Assembly (NCBI GenBank): GCA_019359595.1
Contig: JAHHGZ010000005.1
Location: forward strand, 202,750 to 266,749
Direction of reading: 5' to 3'
DNA: 64,000 nt
Origin: Cyanomargarita calcarea GSE-NOS-MK-12-04C
GTDB lineage: Bacteria > Cyanobacteriota > Cyanobacteriia > Cyanobacteriales > Nostocaceae
Positions 33,961 to 44,292 of the stretch are shown in pieces (position 1 is the stretch's first letter; every line of letters starts with the position of its first letter). Both the position numbers and the translations under genes were made by a program. The notes beneath the pieces were generated by a model. The model made no database searches, was not told where the DNA came from, and saw only the letters and a list, made by a program, of their open reading frames with translations.

Positions 33961-34842
33961 ATCTGGTAACAGTGATAGCGATTAGTATGCTTCTGGGAGT
34001 CAGTTCGCTTTTTGGGTTTTTGGCAGCGCTGTCTTTATCGTGCTAGCTTGTCAGTCTGACATTTGTTTGCCGCATGGGAAATGCTATTGTAGTACAATAG
34101 TTCTATATTTAAGACTAGCGATCGCTGGGGCAAAGTAATGAATATAAAATGATTAAAGTTTTACAATATCTCAAAAGGATTCAACAACTGTAAGCCCTCA
34201 ATCCATTGAAAGTCTCTAACGTGGCGATAATAGCGTACAGCATCTTCCTAGGAGTCAGTTTGCATTTTGGAGTTTGGGGAGTGCGATTGTGTTTATTTGG
34301 TACATGAGTTCTATAAGATGAGCGATCGCGTGTTGATGTCGCTTCGATAATTGTGTTCCTCAAAGTTACGTATTTTCCGTCACCTTTGTTATGTACTGGA
34401 GAACTGAATCAAAATCTTTGCGGATTTCTGCAAGTTGTTTGACCTAAGTATTTGAAGCTGCGATCGCGTAGCGTACCGGAGGTAATCGCATCTTCTTATA
34501 CTGCAAACGGTTAATATCTGGACTTTACATCAGAGCATAAAATTGAACAAAAACTCTGCGTACCTTTGCGTTTACCGAGCGCGAGCCTCTGCGTTTAAAA
34601 GTAAAGTTCCAAACCGTTTTTAGTATAACAAGAGTGCCATTCGACTTATAGTCCCTGGCTAGCTGCCTGGTAAAATTTATTAATCCTGTCGCCAAAATTA
34701 CTTAAATCTTTAAACTTGCGGTAACGTGATTTACAACAAAAATGCGGTCTTCCTAATCTTTCGTTTCTATTAAACTCAGCTAATTCCTTAAAAAATTCGT
34801 ACAAAAAAACGATTACTTACCCATCCTCCATAAAAAGATAAA
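33961..34842. other. Gene-poor region with two decayed copies of a short hydrophobic frame
   Basis: About 880 bases. Near 33985-34047 a frame reads SMLLGVSSLFGFLAALSLSC. Near 34225-34307 another reads SIFLGVSLHFGVWG on the same strand. Each is followed by GAGTTCTATA-like text and a GCGATCGC site at 34119-34126 and 34322-34329, so a block of ~130 bases has been duplicated and has decayed. No other gene or structured RNA was recognised before the ssrA terminator. Confidence 0.45.
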
Positions 34843-34871
34843 ATCCACCAAGATGTAATGTCTTGGTGGAT
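34843..34871 (-). terminator. Terminator of ssrA
   Basis: ATCCACCAAGA and TCTTGGTGGAT form a perfect 11-bp stem. On the minus strand the stem is followed by TTTATCTTTTT. It lies 19 bases beyond the 3' end of the tmRNA. Confidence 0.85.
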
Positions 34872-34889
34872 CTTATTCTTATATATCAG

Positions 34890-35276
34890 TGGAGCTTATG
34901 GGAGTCGAACCCATGTCCAAACTGGGTATTAGTACCCCACTCATTCACAGGTTTAGCCTTTCTGACCCTCAAGGCGGGAATCGTTCCTTATCCCGAACGT
35001 AGGATGCTTTGATTGAATCTTAGCTAGCAAGCCAATCAAAGAACTCTTGCTAGAGCTTCCGTTGGGGGTTGGTCTCTAGTCCTTAACGGAGTCAAACCGG
35101 AGACGCTCGAATCTGTAAGAGATTTTTAGGCAGCTACTAGAGCTTGCTTACGAGCAAAAGGTACAATGTTGTTCGCATTTACTTTTTTTTTGAGTCTTTG
35201 ATTTACGAGAGTAAACTCGCTCTCGACCTGTATCATAGAGTAACGTTCGCCAACCTGTCGAAACCATGAAAGCCCC
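34890..35276 (-). ncRNA. ssrA: tmRNA (transfer-messenger RNA)
   Basis: The 5' end GGGGCTTTCATGGTTTCGAC (from 35276 downward) and the 3' end GGGTTCGACTCCCATAAGCTCC plus discriminator A form the alanine-tRNA-like acceptor and T arm; the CCA end is not encoded. The internal frame gives the tag ANNIVPFARKQALVAA and a TAA stop. The tag's VAA end is a proteolysis signal. Together with SmpB it rescues stalled ribosomes. The gene is a one-piece, non-permuted form of about 387 bases. The apparent protein frame across 35126-35323 is this tag. Confidence 0.95.
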
Positions 35277-35434
35277 GTGTCTGATACTCCTATATTGTAA
35301 TACGTTATTTCAGAAATTGCCACAAACTATTTGAGATTTTGCGGAAAGTGCAGCCAGCGCTGTGCCGAGATTCGGTTTCCTTATATCTTACACCTACCCT
35401 ATAAACCTATGCCTAATCTTCTAGCAACAAGCTA

Positions 35435-35510
35435 GGGTGTAGTCTAGCCCACGCAGGTGGGCTTTGTACGTATAGCGACACCCTTCTAGGGTGTTGCCGC
35501 TTGTTGCAAG
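35435..35510 (+). repeat. Double-hairpin dispersed repeat, copy C
   Basis: TAGCCCACGCAGGTGGGCTTTG followed by GACACCCTTCTAGGGTGTTG has the same hairpin pair as copies A, B and D. It is enclosed by a further inverted pair, CTAGCAACAAGC (from about 35418) and GCTTGTTGCAAG. It lies just downstream of the gamma-subunit gene and upstream of ssrA, so it may end transcription of the ATP synthase operon. Confidence 0.75.
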
Positions 35511-35541
35511 ATGTGACTTTCCGCAAAATCCACTTTCTCGA

Positions 35542-36489
35542 CTAAGTTAATGCTTCCGCACCACCCACAACTTCTAACAGTTCTTGGGTAATTGCCGCTT
35601 GTCGAGCTTTGTTATATTTCAGAGTCAGATTCCCAACCAGTTCGGTAGCGTTGTCACTAGCGTTACTCATTGCTGTCATCCGTGCTGCTAGTTCGCTCGC
35701 TGCAGATTCTTGCAATGCCCGCAGTAACTGGTTTGTCAGATACAATGGCAGTAAAGATTCCAGAATCTGTACTGGGTCTTGCTCAAAAATCATGTCACGG
35801 GGCAAAACACGAACTTGGGTGGTGACTTTTGTTCGTTCCACTTCAAATTCACCACCACGGCTTGTCAGACGGAAGATTTCATCATCCGCAGCTTCTAAAC
35901 CTTGAGGATCTAGAGGAAGCAAAGTTTGCACTACAGGACGAGAACTTACTAAAGAGACGAACTTGGTATAAACTAGCTCAATTCTATCTACACCTTCCGA
36001 CAAGAACAAAGAAAGCAGTTCGTCAGCAACATTAGAAGCTTCTGCTGCTGTGGGGATTTGCTCCAAGCCAGTGTAGGTAGCACTTATGGGCTGCTCGCGA
36101 CGTTGAAAATACTGAGTAGCTTTTCGTCCGACGATTACAAACTTGTAATCTAAACCTTCTTTTTTGATTTCCTTGGCGCGGTTTTCAGCACGACGGATGA
36201 CGTTAGAATTATAACCACCGCATAAACCGCGATCGCCTGAAATTACTAACAACCCGACTGTTTTAACTTCACGTTGCTTAAACAGCGGTAAATCTACATC
36301 TTCAAAGCGCAGACGGGTTTGCAAGCCATATAATACTTGTGCCAAGCGATCGGCAAAAGGACGAGTCGCTGTCACCTGTTCTTGTGCCCGACGAACTCTT
36401 GCGGCAGCCACCAGCCGCATCGCTTCTGTAATCTTGCGGGTATTTTTGACCGACTGAATGCGATCGCGTATTTCTTTTAAATTAGGCAT
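35542..36489 (-). CDS. atpG: ATP synthase gamma subunit
   Basis: 315 residues (called atpC in cyanobacterial nomenclature). The N-terminal helix [36 protein letters not shown] and the C-terminal helix [39 protein letters not shown] form the central rotor shaft. A central ~35-residue insertion typical of photosynthetic gamma subunits is present (around [19 protein letters not shown]), without the Cys pair of the chloroplast redox switch. Last gene of the operon here. Confidence 0.97.
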   Translation of the reverse strand: MPNLKEIRDRIQSVKNTRKITEAMRLVAAARVRRAQEQVTATRPFADRLAQVLYGLQTRLRFEDVDLPLFKQREVKTVGLLVISGDRGLCGGYNSNVIRRAENRAKEIKKEGLDYKFVIVGRKATQYFQRREQPISATYTGLEQIPTAAEASNVADELLSLFLSEGVDRIELVYTKFVSLVSSRPVVQTLLPLDPQGLEAADDEIFRLTSRGGEFEVERTKVTTQVRVLPRDMIFEQDPVQILESLLPLYLTNQLLRALQESAASELAARMTAMSNASDNATELVGNLTLKYNKARQAAITQELLEVVGGAEALT

Positions 36490-36501
36490 AGTTCTTGAAT
36501 T

Positions 36502-36625
36502 TTGAGTTAAGAGTTATGAATTAGGAGTTATGAGCTATGAATAACGGATTATGAGCGATCGGTTTTTAATTAACTTCTCACTTTTCACTCTTAACTCCTC
36601 ACTCTTAACTCCTAACTCCTAACCA
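36502..36625. repeat. STRR heptamer repeat between alpha and gamma genes
   Basis: Degenerate runs of GAGTTATGA-type heptamers followed by the complementary TAACTCC/TAACTCT type. The two halves are complementary, so the transcript could fold into a weak hairpin in this intercistronic gap. Confidence 0.75.
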
Positions 36626-36626
36626 A

Positions 36627-38147
36627 TTACGCTGTTGCCTTGAAGGTCTTCTTGTATTCGGTAATTGCGGTCTTCAACGCTGATTCTTCAGCATCACCCA
36701 GAACTTTTTGTGTTCTCACATTTTCAGTGTAATTAGGCGCACTGGTTGTCAAATATTCGCGCAATCCCTTGGTAAAGGTTGTAATTTTCTCTACAGGGAT
36801 GTCATCCAAATATCCGTTAATACCCGCATACAGAATCGCAACTTGTTCGTATACAGATAGAGGAGAGTTTTGGGGCTGCTTCAAGAGTTCCCGCAGGCGT
36901 ACGCCTCGTGCCAACTGGTCTTGAGTAGCTTTATCCAAGTCAGAAGCAAATTGCGCGAAAGCTTGCAAATCGTCAAACTGTGCCAATTCCAACTTAATCT
37001 TACCGGCAACTTTCTTCATTGCCTTGGTTTGAGCCGCAGAACCTACGCGGGATACGGAGATACCGGGGTTCACTGCAGGACGAATACCTGAGTTGAATAA
37101 GTCAGAAGACAAGAAAATCTGACCGTCGGTAATCGAAATTACGTTGGTGGGGATGTAAGCAGATACGTCACCAGCTTGAGTTTCGATGATTGGGAGAGCG
37201 GTCATACTGCCTTTACCCAATTCATCACTCAATTTTGCTGCTCTTTCCAACAAACGGGAGTGGAGGTAAAATACATCTCCAGGATATGCTTCCCGTCCGG
37301 GTGGACGACGTAACAGCAAGGACATTTGGCGGTAAGCTTGGGCTTGCTTGGAGAGGTCATCATAAATTACTAGGGTCGCTTTGCCCTTGTACATGAAGTA
37401 CTCAGCCAAGGTAGCACCTGTGTAGGGAGCCAGGTACTGGAGGGTAGCGGGTTCACTGGCGCTAGCAGCAACAACGATGGTATAATCCATCGCGCCTTTT
37501 TCTTGCAATGTCTGCACTACGTTAGCGACGGTGGAAGCCTTTTGACCGATGGCTACATAAACACATATGACATCTTCTTCCTTTTGGTTGATGATGGTGT
37601 CAATAGCGATCGCTGTCTTACCAGTTTGACGGTCACCAATAATCAATTCTCGTTGACCCCGACCAACGGGAATCATTGAGTCAATAGCGGTGATACCAGT
37701 TTGCATTGGTTCGTGTACTGACCGACGGGCAATAATCCCTGGTGCCATAGATTCAATTAAACGGCTTTCGGTGGTTTTGATGTCACCTTTACCATCAATT
37801 GGACGACCTAAAGCATCCACAACGCGCCCAATCATCGCGTCTCCCACGGGCACCTGAGCAATTTTGGCAGTGGCAGTAACGGTGCTACCTTCTTGGATGT
37901 CACGACCGTCACCCATTAACACCACACCTACATTGTCTTCTTCTAGGTTGAGTGCGATGCCAACTGTACCATCTTCAAACTCTAGAAGTTCCCCGGCCAT
38001 AGCCTTTTCTAAGCCATAGACACGGGCAATACCGTCACCTACTTGGAGGACGGTACCAACGTTAGCAACTTTGACTTCTTGGTCGTATTGCTCAATTTGC
38101 TGCTGAATAATGCTGCTGATTTCGTCAGGTCTGATGGAAATGCTCAT
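36627..38147 (-). CDS. atpA: ATP synthase alpha subunit
   Basis: 506 residues, normal length. Walker [14 protein letters not shown], the N-terminal [20 protein letters not shown] and the C-terminal alpha-specific [23 protein letters not shown] are seen. Forms the non-catalytic nucleotide sites of the F1 head with beta, which is encoded elsewhere in cyanobacteria. Follows the delta gene after a 228-base gap filled by heptamer repeats. Confidence 0.98.
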   Translation of the reverse strand: MSISIRPDEISSIIQQQIEQYDQEVKVANVGTVLQVGDGIARVYGLEKAMAGELLEFEDGTVGIALNLEEDNVGVVLMGDGRDIQEGSTVTATAKIAQVPVGDAMIGRVVDALGRPIDGKGDIKTTESRLIESMAPGIIARRSVHEPMQTGITAIDSMIPVGRGQRELIIGDRQTGKTAIAIDTIINQKEEDVICVYVAIGQKASTVANVVQTLQEKGAMDYTIVVAASASEPATLQYLAPYTGATLAEYFMYKGKATLVIYDDLSKQAQAYRQMSLLLRRPPGREAYPGDVFYLHSRLLERAAKLSDELGKGSMTALPIIETQAGDVSAYIPTNVISITDGQIFLSSDLFNSGIRPAVNPGISVSRVGSAAQTKAMKKVAGKIKLELAQFDDLQAFAQFASDLDKATQDQLARGVRLRELLKQPQNSPLSVYEQVAILYAGINGYLDDIPVEKITTFTKGLREYLTTSAPNYTENVRTQKVLGDAEESALKTAITEYKKTFKATA

Positions 38148-38183
38148 AGGTCTATAATTTTTCTTTAGAGAAGGAGTAGAAAA

Positions 38184-38371
38184 TTAAAGTTATGAGTTAT
38201 GAGTTATGAGTTATAAATTTTCCAGAGGTATAGTCTTACTTCTGTACATGAGTTATTTAGTCATGAGTTGAAGAGTTTTTCGTGATGAGTTGAACAATTC
38301 TTTTCAAATTCCTAACTCCTAACTCCTAGCTCCTAACTCCTAACCCCTAACTCCTAACTCCTAACTCCTAA
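38184..38371. repeat. STRR heptamer repeat between delta and alpha genes
   Basis: GAGTTATGAGTTATGAGTTAT on one side and about ten copies of TAACTCC/TAGCTCC on the other, complementary to each other, with ~80 bases of unrelated sequence between. Long enough to form an intercistronic stem. Confidence 0.75.
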
Positions 38372-38375
38372 CTTA

Positions 38376-38930
38376 TCAAGAGCCGCTTAAACGCAAAGAA
38401 AGGCGGCGCAGTTGACCTTGCAAACTCGCGTCAATGACCTGAGAGCCAACTTTGATAATTACACCACCAATCAAGTCTCGGTCAATTTTGGAGTCTAGTT
38501 CTACAGAGCGAGCATTGGTCATCGAAACAACATGACGCTTGACTGATTCTTTTTGCTCGTCTGTTAGAGGAACTGCCGAAATAACTTCCGCTAAAACAGT
38601 TTGGTTTCGTTGCCGCAAAAGCCCTAGATATTGCTGACAAATACCGTCCAACAATGAAATGCGTCGTCTATCTACCAGCAACATCAAAAAATTACGGAAG
38701 TAAGTATTAGAACCCTCACCAAATACTTGATTGATGACAGCCTTTTTGTTTTCAGCCGCAATAAATGGGTTGGCAAAAAAGTTGCGCAACTGTTCGCTTG
38801 AGGATAGTAAACTCAGCAAGGAACGCGCATCTTCGCCGAATTCCTCCGTGAGGTTATTCGACCCCGCGACTGACATCAGAGCCTGTGCGTAAGGCTGGGC
38901 GATTTCAGCTAATGCTATCTTGCTTTTCAT
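38376..38930 (-). CDS. atpH: ATP synthase delta subunit
   Basis: 184 residues (atpD in cyanobacterial nomenclature). The helical N-terminal domain (IAQPYAQALMSVAGSNNLTEEF) and C-terminal strand region with SKIDRDLIGGVIIKVGSQVIDASLQGQLRRLSLRL are typical of the OSCP/delta stator subunit. Starts 2 bases after the b-subunit stop, so likely co-translated. Confidence 0.95.
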   Translation of the reverse strand: MKSKIALAEIAQPYAQALMSVAGSNNLTEEFGEDARSLLSLLSSSEQLRNFFANPFIAAENKKAVINQVFGEGSNTYFRNFLMLLVDRRRISLLDGICQQYLGLLRQRNQTVLAEVISAVPLTDEQKESVKRHVVSMTNARSVELDSKIDRDLIGGVIIKVGSQVIDASLQGQLRRLSLRLSGS

Positions 38931-38932
38931 CC

Positions 38933-39487
38933 CTAGACTCCCAGTAGCGCAATGCTGCGGTCAATTAATGTTTGTTGGGCATCATCGGCAACTCCTGTTT
39001 GGAGTTCCGACTCAACTTTTTTCAATGCCATTGCGACTACACTAGAACGTAATTGCGCGATCGCTTTATCCCGTTCTGAGTTTAAATCCGCAGCTGCTGT
39101 TTCTTTCATCCGTTGCACATCCACAGCTGCAGCCGCTAATATTGCTTCTGTTGCTTTCACAGCATTCTGTTCTGCCACTTTTTTGATGTTTTCAGCTTCA
39201 GCTTGAGCTTGGGCTAATTTCTGCTGACCAGCGGCAAGAGATGCGGCTGCATCTTTAGCACGTTGCTCTGCACCTTTTATTGCTGTTTCAATCTTTAAAC
39301 GGCGTTCTTTTAAGGTTGTACCTAGAACTTTCCGCCCGAAAATTAGCAGCACACTAATAATAATGGCAAGGTTAATCAGGTTGGTGTCATATATGTTGGT
39401 ATTTAAACCAATACCACCTTCTCCTGCCTCTGCCAATTCACCCCCGACGGCGCTGGCTTGGGCCATCAACAGTAAAAAACTAACCAT
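38933..39487 (-). CDS. atpF: ATP synthase b subunit
   Basis: 184 residues. A single N-terminal membrane span ([19 protein letters not shown]) is followed by a long charged, alanine-rich helix that forms the peripheral stalk with b'. The N-terminus before the span is longer than in E. coli, as usual in cyanobacteria. Directly precedes the delta gene. Confidence 0.95.
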   Translation of the reverse strand: MVSFLLLMAQASAVGGELAEAGEGGIGLNTNIYDTNLINLAIIISVLLIFGRKVLGTTLKERRLKIETAIKGAEQRAKDAAASLAAGQQKLAQAQAEAENIKKVAEQNAVKATEAILAAAAVDVQRMKETAAADLNSERDKAIAQLRSSVVAMALKKVESELQTGVADDAQQTLIDRSIALLGV

Positions 39488-39524
39488 GATTCTTCATCCA
39501 CTACTGCGCTGCCAAGGCTGTTTT

Positions 39525-39655
39525 GTTTGTTAGTTGTTATTTGTTGGTTGTTATTTGTTAGTTGTTATTTGTTGGTTGTTATTTGTTGGTTATTTAACCA
39601 CTAACCACTAACCACTAACCACTAACCACTAACCACTAACTCCTAACTCACGACT
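39525..39655. repeat. STRR repeat between b' and b genes (two complementary types)
   Basis: A run built on GTTGTTATTTGTTGGTT (14-base period) is followed by at least six tandem TAACCAC heptamers. The junction GGTTATTTAACC is palindromic and the arms are partly complementary, so the segment can form a long imperfect hairpin. Confidence 0.8.
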
Positions 39656-39662
39656 ATTTATA

Positions 39663-40154
39663 TTACCGCCGACTTACCAGATCGGCTCCTAAAAGCTTCT
39701 CTAGTATTTGACGACTTAAGGAATCCACTTCTTTCTCTAATGAACTTAAAGCCTGCTGTTTTTGCTGCTCAATTTCACTAGCTGCTTGTTCTCTTTGAGC
39801 TTGGGCTTCTTTCTGTGCTGCAGCTATTTTAGTCGCAGCTACTTTTTGCCCTTCAGCTTGAGCTTGAGCGATCGCTGCTTGTGCTTGCTTTCTTGCTCCT
39901 GCTAGCTCTTGCTCGTATTGTTGTGCTAATTTTTCTGCTTTTGACAAGCGTTCTTGAGCTTCTAACTGATTGTTGCGGATATACTCGTTCCGCCCATCAA
40001 TAGCCGCGCCCAGAGGCTTGTAAAAAGTCGCATTCAAAATTAAAGCTAAAAGTAGAAATTGAATTGCCATCAAAGGTAGGGTCGCATCTAAATCAAACAA
40101 CCCCCCTTCTTTAGCAACCTTTTCTACGGCTAATAACGTTATCCAGTGTGTCAT
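39663..40154 (-). CDS. atpF2: ATP synthase b' subunit
   Basis: 163 residues (often called atpG in cyanobacteria). N-terminal membrane span ([20 protein letters not shown]) followed by a long coiled-coil helix rich in Ala, Gln and Glu. A second, divergent b subunit next to b is the mark of photosynthetic F-type ATP synthases; the two pair as a heterodimeric stalk. Confidence 0.95.
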   Translation of the reverse strand: MTHWITLLAVEKVAKEGGLFDLDATLPLMAIQFLLLALILNATFYKPLGAAIDGRNEYIRNNQLEAQERLSKAEKLAQQYEQELAGARKQAQAAIAQAQAEGQKVAATKIAAAQKEAQAQREQAASEIEQQKQQALSSLEKEVDSLSRQILEKLLGADLVSRR

Positions 40155-40195
40155 GGTTGCTTAGTATCCTCTCAAAAGCGAAAAGGAAGAGTCAT

Positions 40196-40262
40196 CACCA
40201 GAGTTATGAGTTAATGAGTTATGAGTTATGAATTCTACTCTTAACTCCTAACTCTTAACTCA
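40196..40262. repeat. STRR repeat between c and b' genes
   Basis: GAGTTATGAGTTAATGAGTTATGAG followed by CTCTTAACTCCTAACTC-type heptamers; a short version of the repeats seen in the other gaps of this operon. Confidence 0.65.
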
Positions 40263-40279
40263 AAGACTCCTAATCGGTT

Positions 40280-40537
<258 letters not shown>

Positions 40538-40569
40538 TTACTGTATACGTCGAATGAATGAGTCTTGAA

Positions 40570-40732
40570 GAAAGTAAATTTCTTAGTTGTTGGTTGTTGT
40601 TTGTTAATTGTTGTTTGTTAGTTGTTGTTTGTTAGTTAGTTGTTAGTTGTTGCTTATCTCCCAACACCTAACTCCTAATTCCTAACTCCTAACTCCTAAC
40701 TTCTAACTCCTAACTCCTAACTCTTCACAACT
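40570..40732. repeat. STRR repeat between a and c genes
   Basis: TTGTTGGTTGTTGTTTGTTA-type repeats followed by about eight TAACTCC-like heptamers. As in the b'-b gap, a GT-rich half faces an AC-rich half and the two can pair. Confidence 0.75.
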
Positions 40733-41480
40733 AATGGTGTTCTTCGCCGTGATGGTCTTCCATCGCTTCACCAATATAAGCAGCCGCCAAGGTTGCAAAA
40801 ATCAGTGCTTGAATAGCGCTGGTAAACAGTCCCAAAGCCATTACTGGCAGTGGCACAAATAGAGGCACTAGTAATACTAAAACGCCCACTACCAATTCAT
40901 CTGCCAAGATGTTACCGAATAAACGGAAGCTTAGGGAAAGGGGTTTGGTGAAATCTTCAATAATCTTGAATGGCAACATAAATGCCACAGGCTGGACATA
41001 GTTGCCAAAATACCCCAATCCCTTTTTGCTGAATCCAGCGTAAAAATACGCCAAAGATGTCAACAAAGCTAAAGCCACCGTTGTATTTATATCAGCAGTC
41101 GGAGCGCCTAATTCGCCTTCTGGAAGATGAATTAGCTTAAAAGGAATAAGTGCCCCTGACCAATTTGACACAAAAATGAACAAAAACAAAGTGCCAATAA
41201 AGGGCACCCAAGGGCGATATTCTTTTTCGCCAATCTGGTTTTTTGCCAAATCCCGAATAAATTCTAGGGCATACTCCATCAAGTTTTGTATGCCACTAGG
41301 AATTCGCTTGACGTTACTGCTTGCTAACAAAGAAACTAGCACTAATACGCCAATTACAAACCAAGACGTGAGAAACACTTGACCGTGCAATTTAAAATTG
41401 CCTACTTGCCAGTACAAATGTTTTCCCACTTCCAATTCGGCAAGGGGAACAGAATTAAAGACGTTCAGAAAATTCACCAT
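40731..41480 (-). CDS. atpB: ATP synthase a subunit
   Basis: 249 residues (atpI in cyanobacterial nomenclature). Five to six membrane spans; the proton-channel Arg lies in [25 protein letters not shown]. The C-terminus is His-rich (EDHHGEEHH). Provides the half-channels beside the c ring. Confidence 0.97.
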   Translation of the reverse strand: MVNFLNVFNSVPLAELEVGKHLYWQVGNFKLHGQVFLTSWFVIGVLVLVSLLASSNVKRIPSGIQNLMEYALEFIRDLAKNQIGEKEYRPWVPFIGTLFLFIFVSNWSGALIPFKLIHLPEGELGAPTADINTTVALALLTSLAYFYAGFSKKGLGYFGNYVQPVAFMLPFKIIEDFTKPLSLSFRLFGNILADELVVGVLVLLVPLFVPLPVMALGLFTSAIQALIFATLAAAYIGEAMEDHHGEEHH

Positions 41481-41625
41481 TTTCTTTCCAAATCGATCGT
41501 TTCTCCAATATTAACTGGAGAAGAGGTACCAGTTTAGTTTGTGGATTTTTGGCCTTAGTTTCCAGTTTGGATCTTCCATTTGGAAAAATTCCGTTCCCGC
41601 AAAACTCGTGTTGAGCTTTTTAAGG

Positions 41626-42078
41626 TTATGGGAGCTTTGGCGTGTCAGAGACAAATGAGATTCTGACTACATAGATGAAGAGTGTTGCTTTGTAGGTGAG
41701 AAATCCCAAAAATATGGGCAATATTTGCAATTGATTCCACCGCGATGCGATTAGAATTATTACAAATAATAGAGCTAACCGAGTTTTACTCAGCGACTGT
41801 TTTTCTCTGCCCAAGCCCTCAACATCTTTTGCCAACGTCCTCAAGTAAACCACACCTGTAAATGCCCCAAGCAAATAATTCAGGGCGATGTTCAGGGAGT
41901 AAGCAATCCACACAGACACAAAGATTATCCCCGTCAGGACAAGTGTGGTTAACAGCAACTCCTGATAGAGTTGATAAAACTCTCGCATAGACTCCACCGG
42001 TTCTGAGTTCTCAAAACCAGCTTGAGCATCTTGTCCTGTCGTTGGTGTGGGTTCAGTTGATTCGTCTGACAAGCTCAC
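41626..42078 (-). CDS. atp1: ATP synthase subunit I (Atp1, assembly factor-like)
   Basis: 150 residues. A soluble acidic N-terminus (~35 residues) precedes four hydrophobic segments ([69 protein letters not shown]). This matches the small gene that opens cyanobacterial atp operons and resembles AtpI/UncI, thought to help c-ring assembly. First gene of the operon; its promoter must lie in 42079-42445. Confidence 0.9.
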   Translation of the reverse strand: MSLSDESTEPTPTTGQDAQAGFENSEPVESMREFYQLYQELLLTTLVLTGIIFVSVWIAYSLNIALNYLLGAFTGVVYLRTLAKDVEGLGREKQSLSKTRLALLFVIILIASRWNQLQILPIFLGFLTYKATLFIYVVRISFVSDTPKLP

Positions 42079-42445
42079 GGGAATTCAAACCAGTACAGCT
42101 AATTTTGTTGTTGACTGCACGTTCAACCAGCCCAATCTTATCACGCCCTGGTAACAATACTTTAGAAATAAACAATTAACTTCTTGTGCAGTTTCAAAAG
42201 AAAAAAACAATTAATTCCTTATCAAATTTTATTGACAGGGAACATGAGGAGGTGCTAAAGGTCGCCTAAGCGTCGCAGTTCCCGAATCGCACTACCTGTG
42301 TTGTCATACATATATTTTCGCATTCAGTCCTATCTAACTGTATGCTCAGTTACAAAAATGGATTTAACCCATATCCAAGACGCTATAACGCTACTAATGG
42401 CAAAAATCATCTTGTAGGATAGGCAAGAGGTCTGTTCTCCCAGAT
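42079..42445. promoter_or_regulatory. Upstream region of the ATP synthase operon
   Basis: 367 bases before the first atp gene, AT-rich in the middle, expected to contain the operon promoter on the minus strand. No exact elements assigned. The right end meets a 21/22-base tandem repeat. Confidence 0.4.
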
Positions 42446-42596
42446 GTGTCCGGTGGATTTTTGGCAAGTGTCCGGTGGATTTTCGGCAAGTGTCCGGTGG
42501 ATTTTGACAAGTGTCCGGTGGATTTTGACAAGTGTCCGGTGGATTTTGGCAAGTGTCCGGTGGATTTTTGGCAAGTGTCCGGTGGATTTTTGGCAG
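42446..42596. repeat. 21/22-base tandem repeat, seven units
   Basis: Seven copies of GTGTCCGGTGGATTTTGGCA-A with small changes (TTTTT, TTTTC or TTTGA before GCA/ACA). Unit lengths 22, 22, 21, 21, 21, 22, 22. Because the length alternates between 21 and 22, every reading frame shifts; apparent frames on both strands are artefacts. It lies between the atp operon promoter and a regulator gene. Confidence 0.9.
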
Positions 42597-42699
42597 GTGG
42601 GACGCTGTGACGCAAACAAGAGTCCAAGCCCTAAAGATTAAAAATTATGAGTGATGAGCTTCTTGACATTACATTAATTCTGCCAAGACAAAACAAAAA

Positions 42700-43461
42700 C
42701 TAAGTTGTTCTTCTAGTTACACTAGAAAGAGTAGCTATCATTTCCGCATTGTCAATGGGACTAGGTAAATGTACAGAAAACCCCATTTTAAATGCTCGTC
42801 CGCGTTCATAATAATTGTCAATAGGAACCGTCGCAACCATAGTAAATTGACTTGTTAGTGCTGCCACGAGCGCAGAATCTTCCGCAATGGGTATCGCACT
42901 TCTTGATTGTTGTTGTATTTGTTTTATTTTTGCTATCAACAGTTGGCTATTTGCTTCGTCTAAGATAGAAAAATCAATTAATAATACATCAGGATAATAA
43001 CCATCTAATAAAGTCAGCATTTCCCTGACGGATGTTGCTGATACTACAGTTGCGCTGTATTCTTCCAGGATTAAGGGTAGCGATCGCGCTTCAGATACTA
43101 CCAAAACTCGCACATTATCCAAACGACAGCCACCAAATTGATAATTTTCCTTGTGATGCTTTCCCCATTCACACATCAATTCGGTAATTGGAGTCAGAGT
43201 TTGCCCGTGAGGAGTTAAAAAATACTCAACGCGAGGGGGTGACTCTCGGTAAGATTGTCTAGTAATTAAACCATCTGTTTCTAATTCTCGCAGTTGTTGG
43301 GTTAATACTTTCTGGCTAATAGGCGGAATCAGTAATTTTAACTCACTAAAACGCCTTGCATCTCGCCGCAGCCACCAAAGGATAACACATTTCCACTTGC
43401 CGCCAATCGCTTCAATTGTTACTTCTACTGGGCAAGAATATTTTCTGTCAATAGTATCCAT
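42700..43461 (-). CDS. HxlR-type HTH regulator with C-terminal receiver-like domain
   Basis: 253 residues. Residues ~1-110 are a winged helix of the HxlR family: YSCPVEVTIEAIGGKWKCVILWWLR, RFSELKLLIPPISQKVLTQQLRELETDGLI, then the wing with YFLTPHGQTL. Residues ~118-245 resemble a response-regulator receiver: VRVLVVSEARSL, then PDVLLIDFS with an Asp in the phosphoacceptor place. The acidic pair after strand 1 is missing (VVSEA), suggesting a pseudo-receiver. It is divergent from the SDR gene and probably controls it (inference). Confidence 0.85.
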   Translation of the reverse strand: MDTIDRKYSCPVEVTIEAIGGKWKCVILWWLRRDARRFSELKLLIPPISQKVLTQQLRELETDGLITRQSYRESPPRVEYFLTPHGQTLTPITELMCEWGKHHKENYQFGGCRLDNVRVLVVSEARSLPLILEEYSATVVSATSVREMLTLLDGYYPDVLLIDFSILDEANSQLLIAKIKQIQQQSRSAIPIAEDSALVAALTSQFTMVATVPIDNYYERGRAFKMGFSVHLPSPIDNAEMIATLSSVTRRTT

Positions 43462-43605
43462 TTGGTAACTTTTAACCGCTTATGTTATAAAGTCAGAGCT
43501 TGTAAAAGTTGTACAGATAACAATAAATCTCCTTCTTTTCCCTTTCAAAACAAGGGGGGAAGGTTCTGATTGTCATATCTATATTAAACCCAGAGGTATA
43601 GCTCA

Positions 43606-44262
43606 ATGAGTGAAAATATTTGTGCAGTGGTGGGAGTTGGTTCGGGATTAGGATTAGCGATCGCAGAAGTTTTTGGGCGACACGGGTATTCGATTGCAAT
43701 GCTGGCTCGTCGTCCTGAAGCTCTCACAGAGTATGAAAAAACCCTACAAAGTGCCAACATCCAATCTCGTGGGTTCAGTGTTGATGTAGCTGATACAACA
43801 TCATTAGTTAATACATTCAACCAAATAGAGCAAACAATGGGCGCTGTCAATGTACTAATTTACAATACCGCAGCCCCCAGACAAAGCAAGGGAATGACGA
43901 CTACCGCAATGGAGCTAATTCAAGATTTTCAAGTAAATGTAGTGGGAGCGTTAACTTCGGTGCAGCAAGTTGTACCGCAAATGAAAGCAAGGGGAGGCAC
44001 AATTTTGCTCACAGGAGGAGGATTTGCGCTGTCACCGTATCCTGACTTTACTTCGCTGTCGATCGGTAAAGCCGGAATTCGCTCTTTAGCATTGAGTTTG
44101 GCACAGGAATTGCGTGGAGATAATATCCACGTTGCCACTGTTACTGTTTGCGGTACTATCGGGCAGGATGAGCATTTTGCACCTGACGCGATCGCACAAG
44201 TTTACTGGGATTTACATAGCCAAGAACAAGCTGCTTGGCAACAAGAATATGTCTATAAATAG
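43606..44262 (+). CDS. Short-chain dehydrogenase/reductase family protein (atypical)
   Basis: 218 residues with a Rossmann fold: CAVVGVGSGLGLAIAEVFGRHGYSIAMLARR for the cofactor, and NVLIYNTAAPR in the place of the usual NAG motif. The catalytic stretch reads FTSLSIGKAGIRSLALSLAQEL: the Lys is kept but the Tyr of YxxxK is replaced by Leu. It is shorter than the usual ~250 residues. Ribosome site AGAGG lies nine bases before the ATG. It precedes an SMP-30-like gene by 30 bases, likely an operon; divergent from the HxlR gene. Confidence 0.8.
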   Translation: MSENICAVVGVGSGLGLAIAEVFGRHGYSIAMLARRPEALTEYEKTLQSANIQSRGFSVDVADTTSLVNTFNQIEQTMGAVNVLIYNTAAPRQSKGMTTTAMELIQDFQVNVVGALTSVQQVVPQMKARGGTILLTGGGFALSPYPDFTSLSIGKAGIRSLALSLAQELRGDNIHVATVTVCGTIGQDEHFAPDAIAQVYWDLHSQEQAAWQQEYVYK

Positions 44263-44292
44263 CTCATTCGTTAACATGAGGATTAAACAAGC

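Noticed and set aside
35126..35323. Leftward 65-codon frame ending ARKQALVAA
   Set aside because: This is the tag-coding part of the tmRNA with its upstream structure read as codons; the RNA gene explains it.
42394..42641. Frames encoding repeated STGHLPK or SVRWIL peptides on both strands
   Set aside because: They come from the 21/22-base tandem repeat, whose unit length shifts the frame; coding is not supported.
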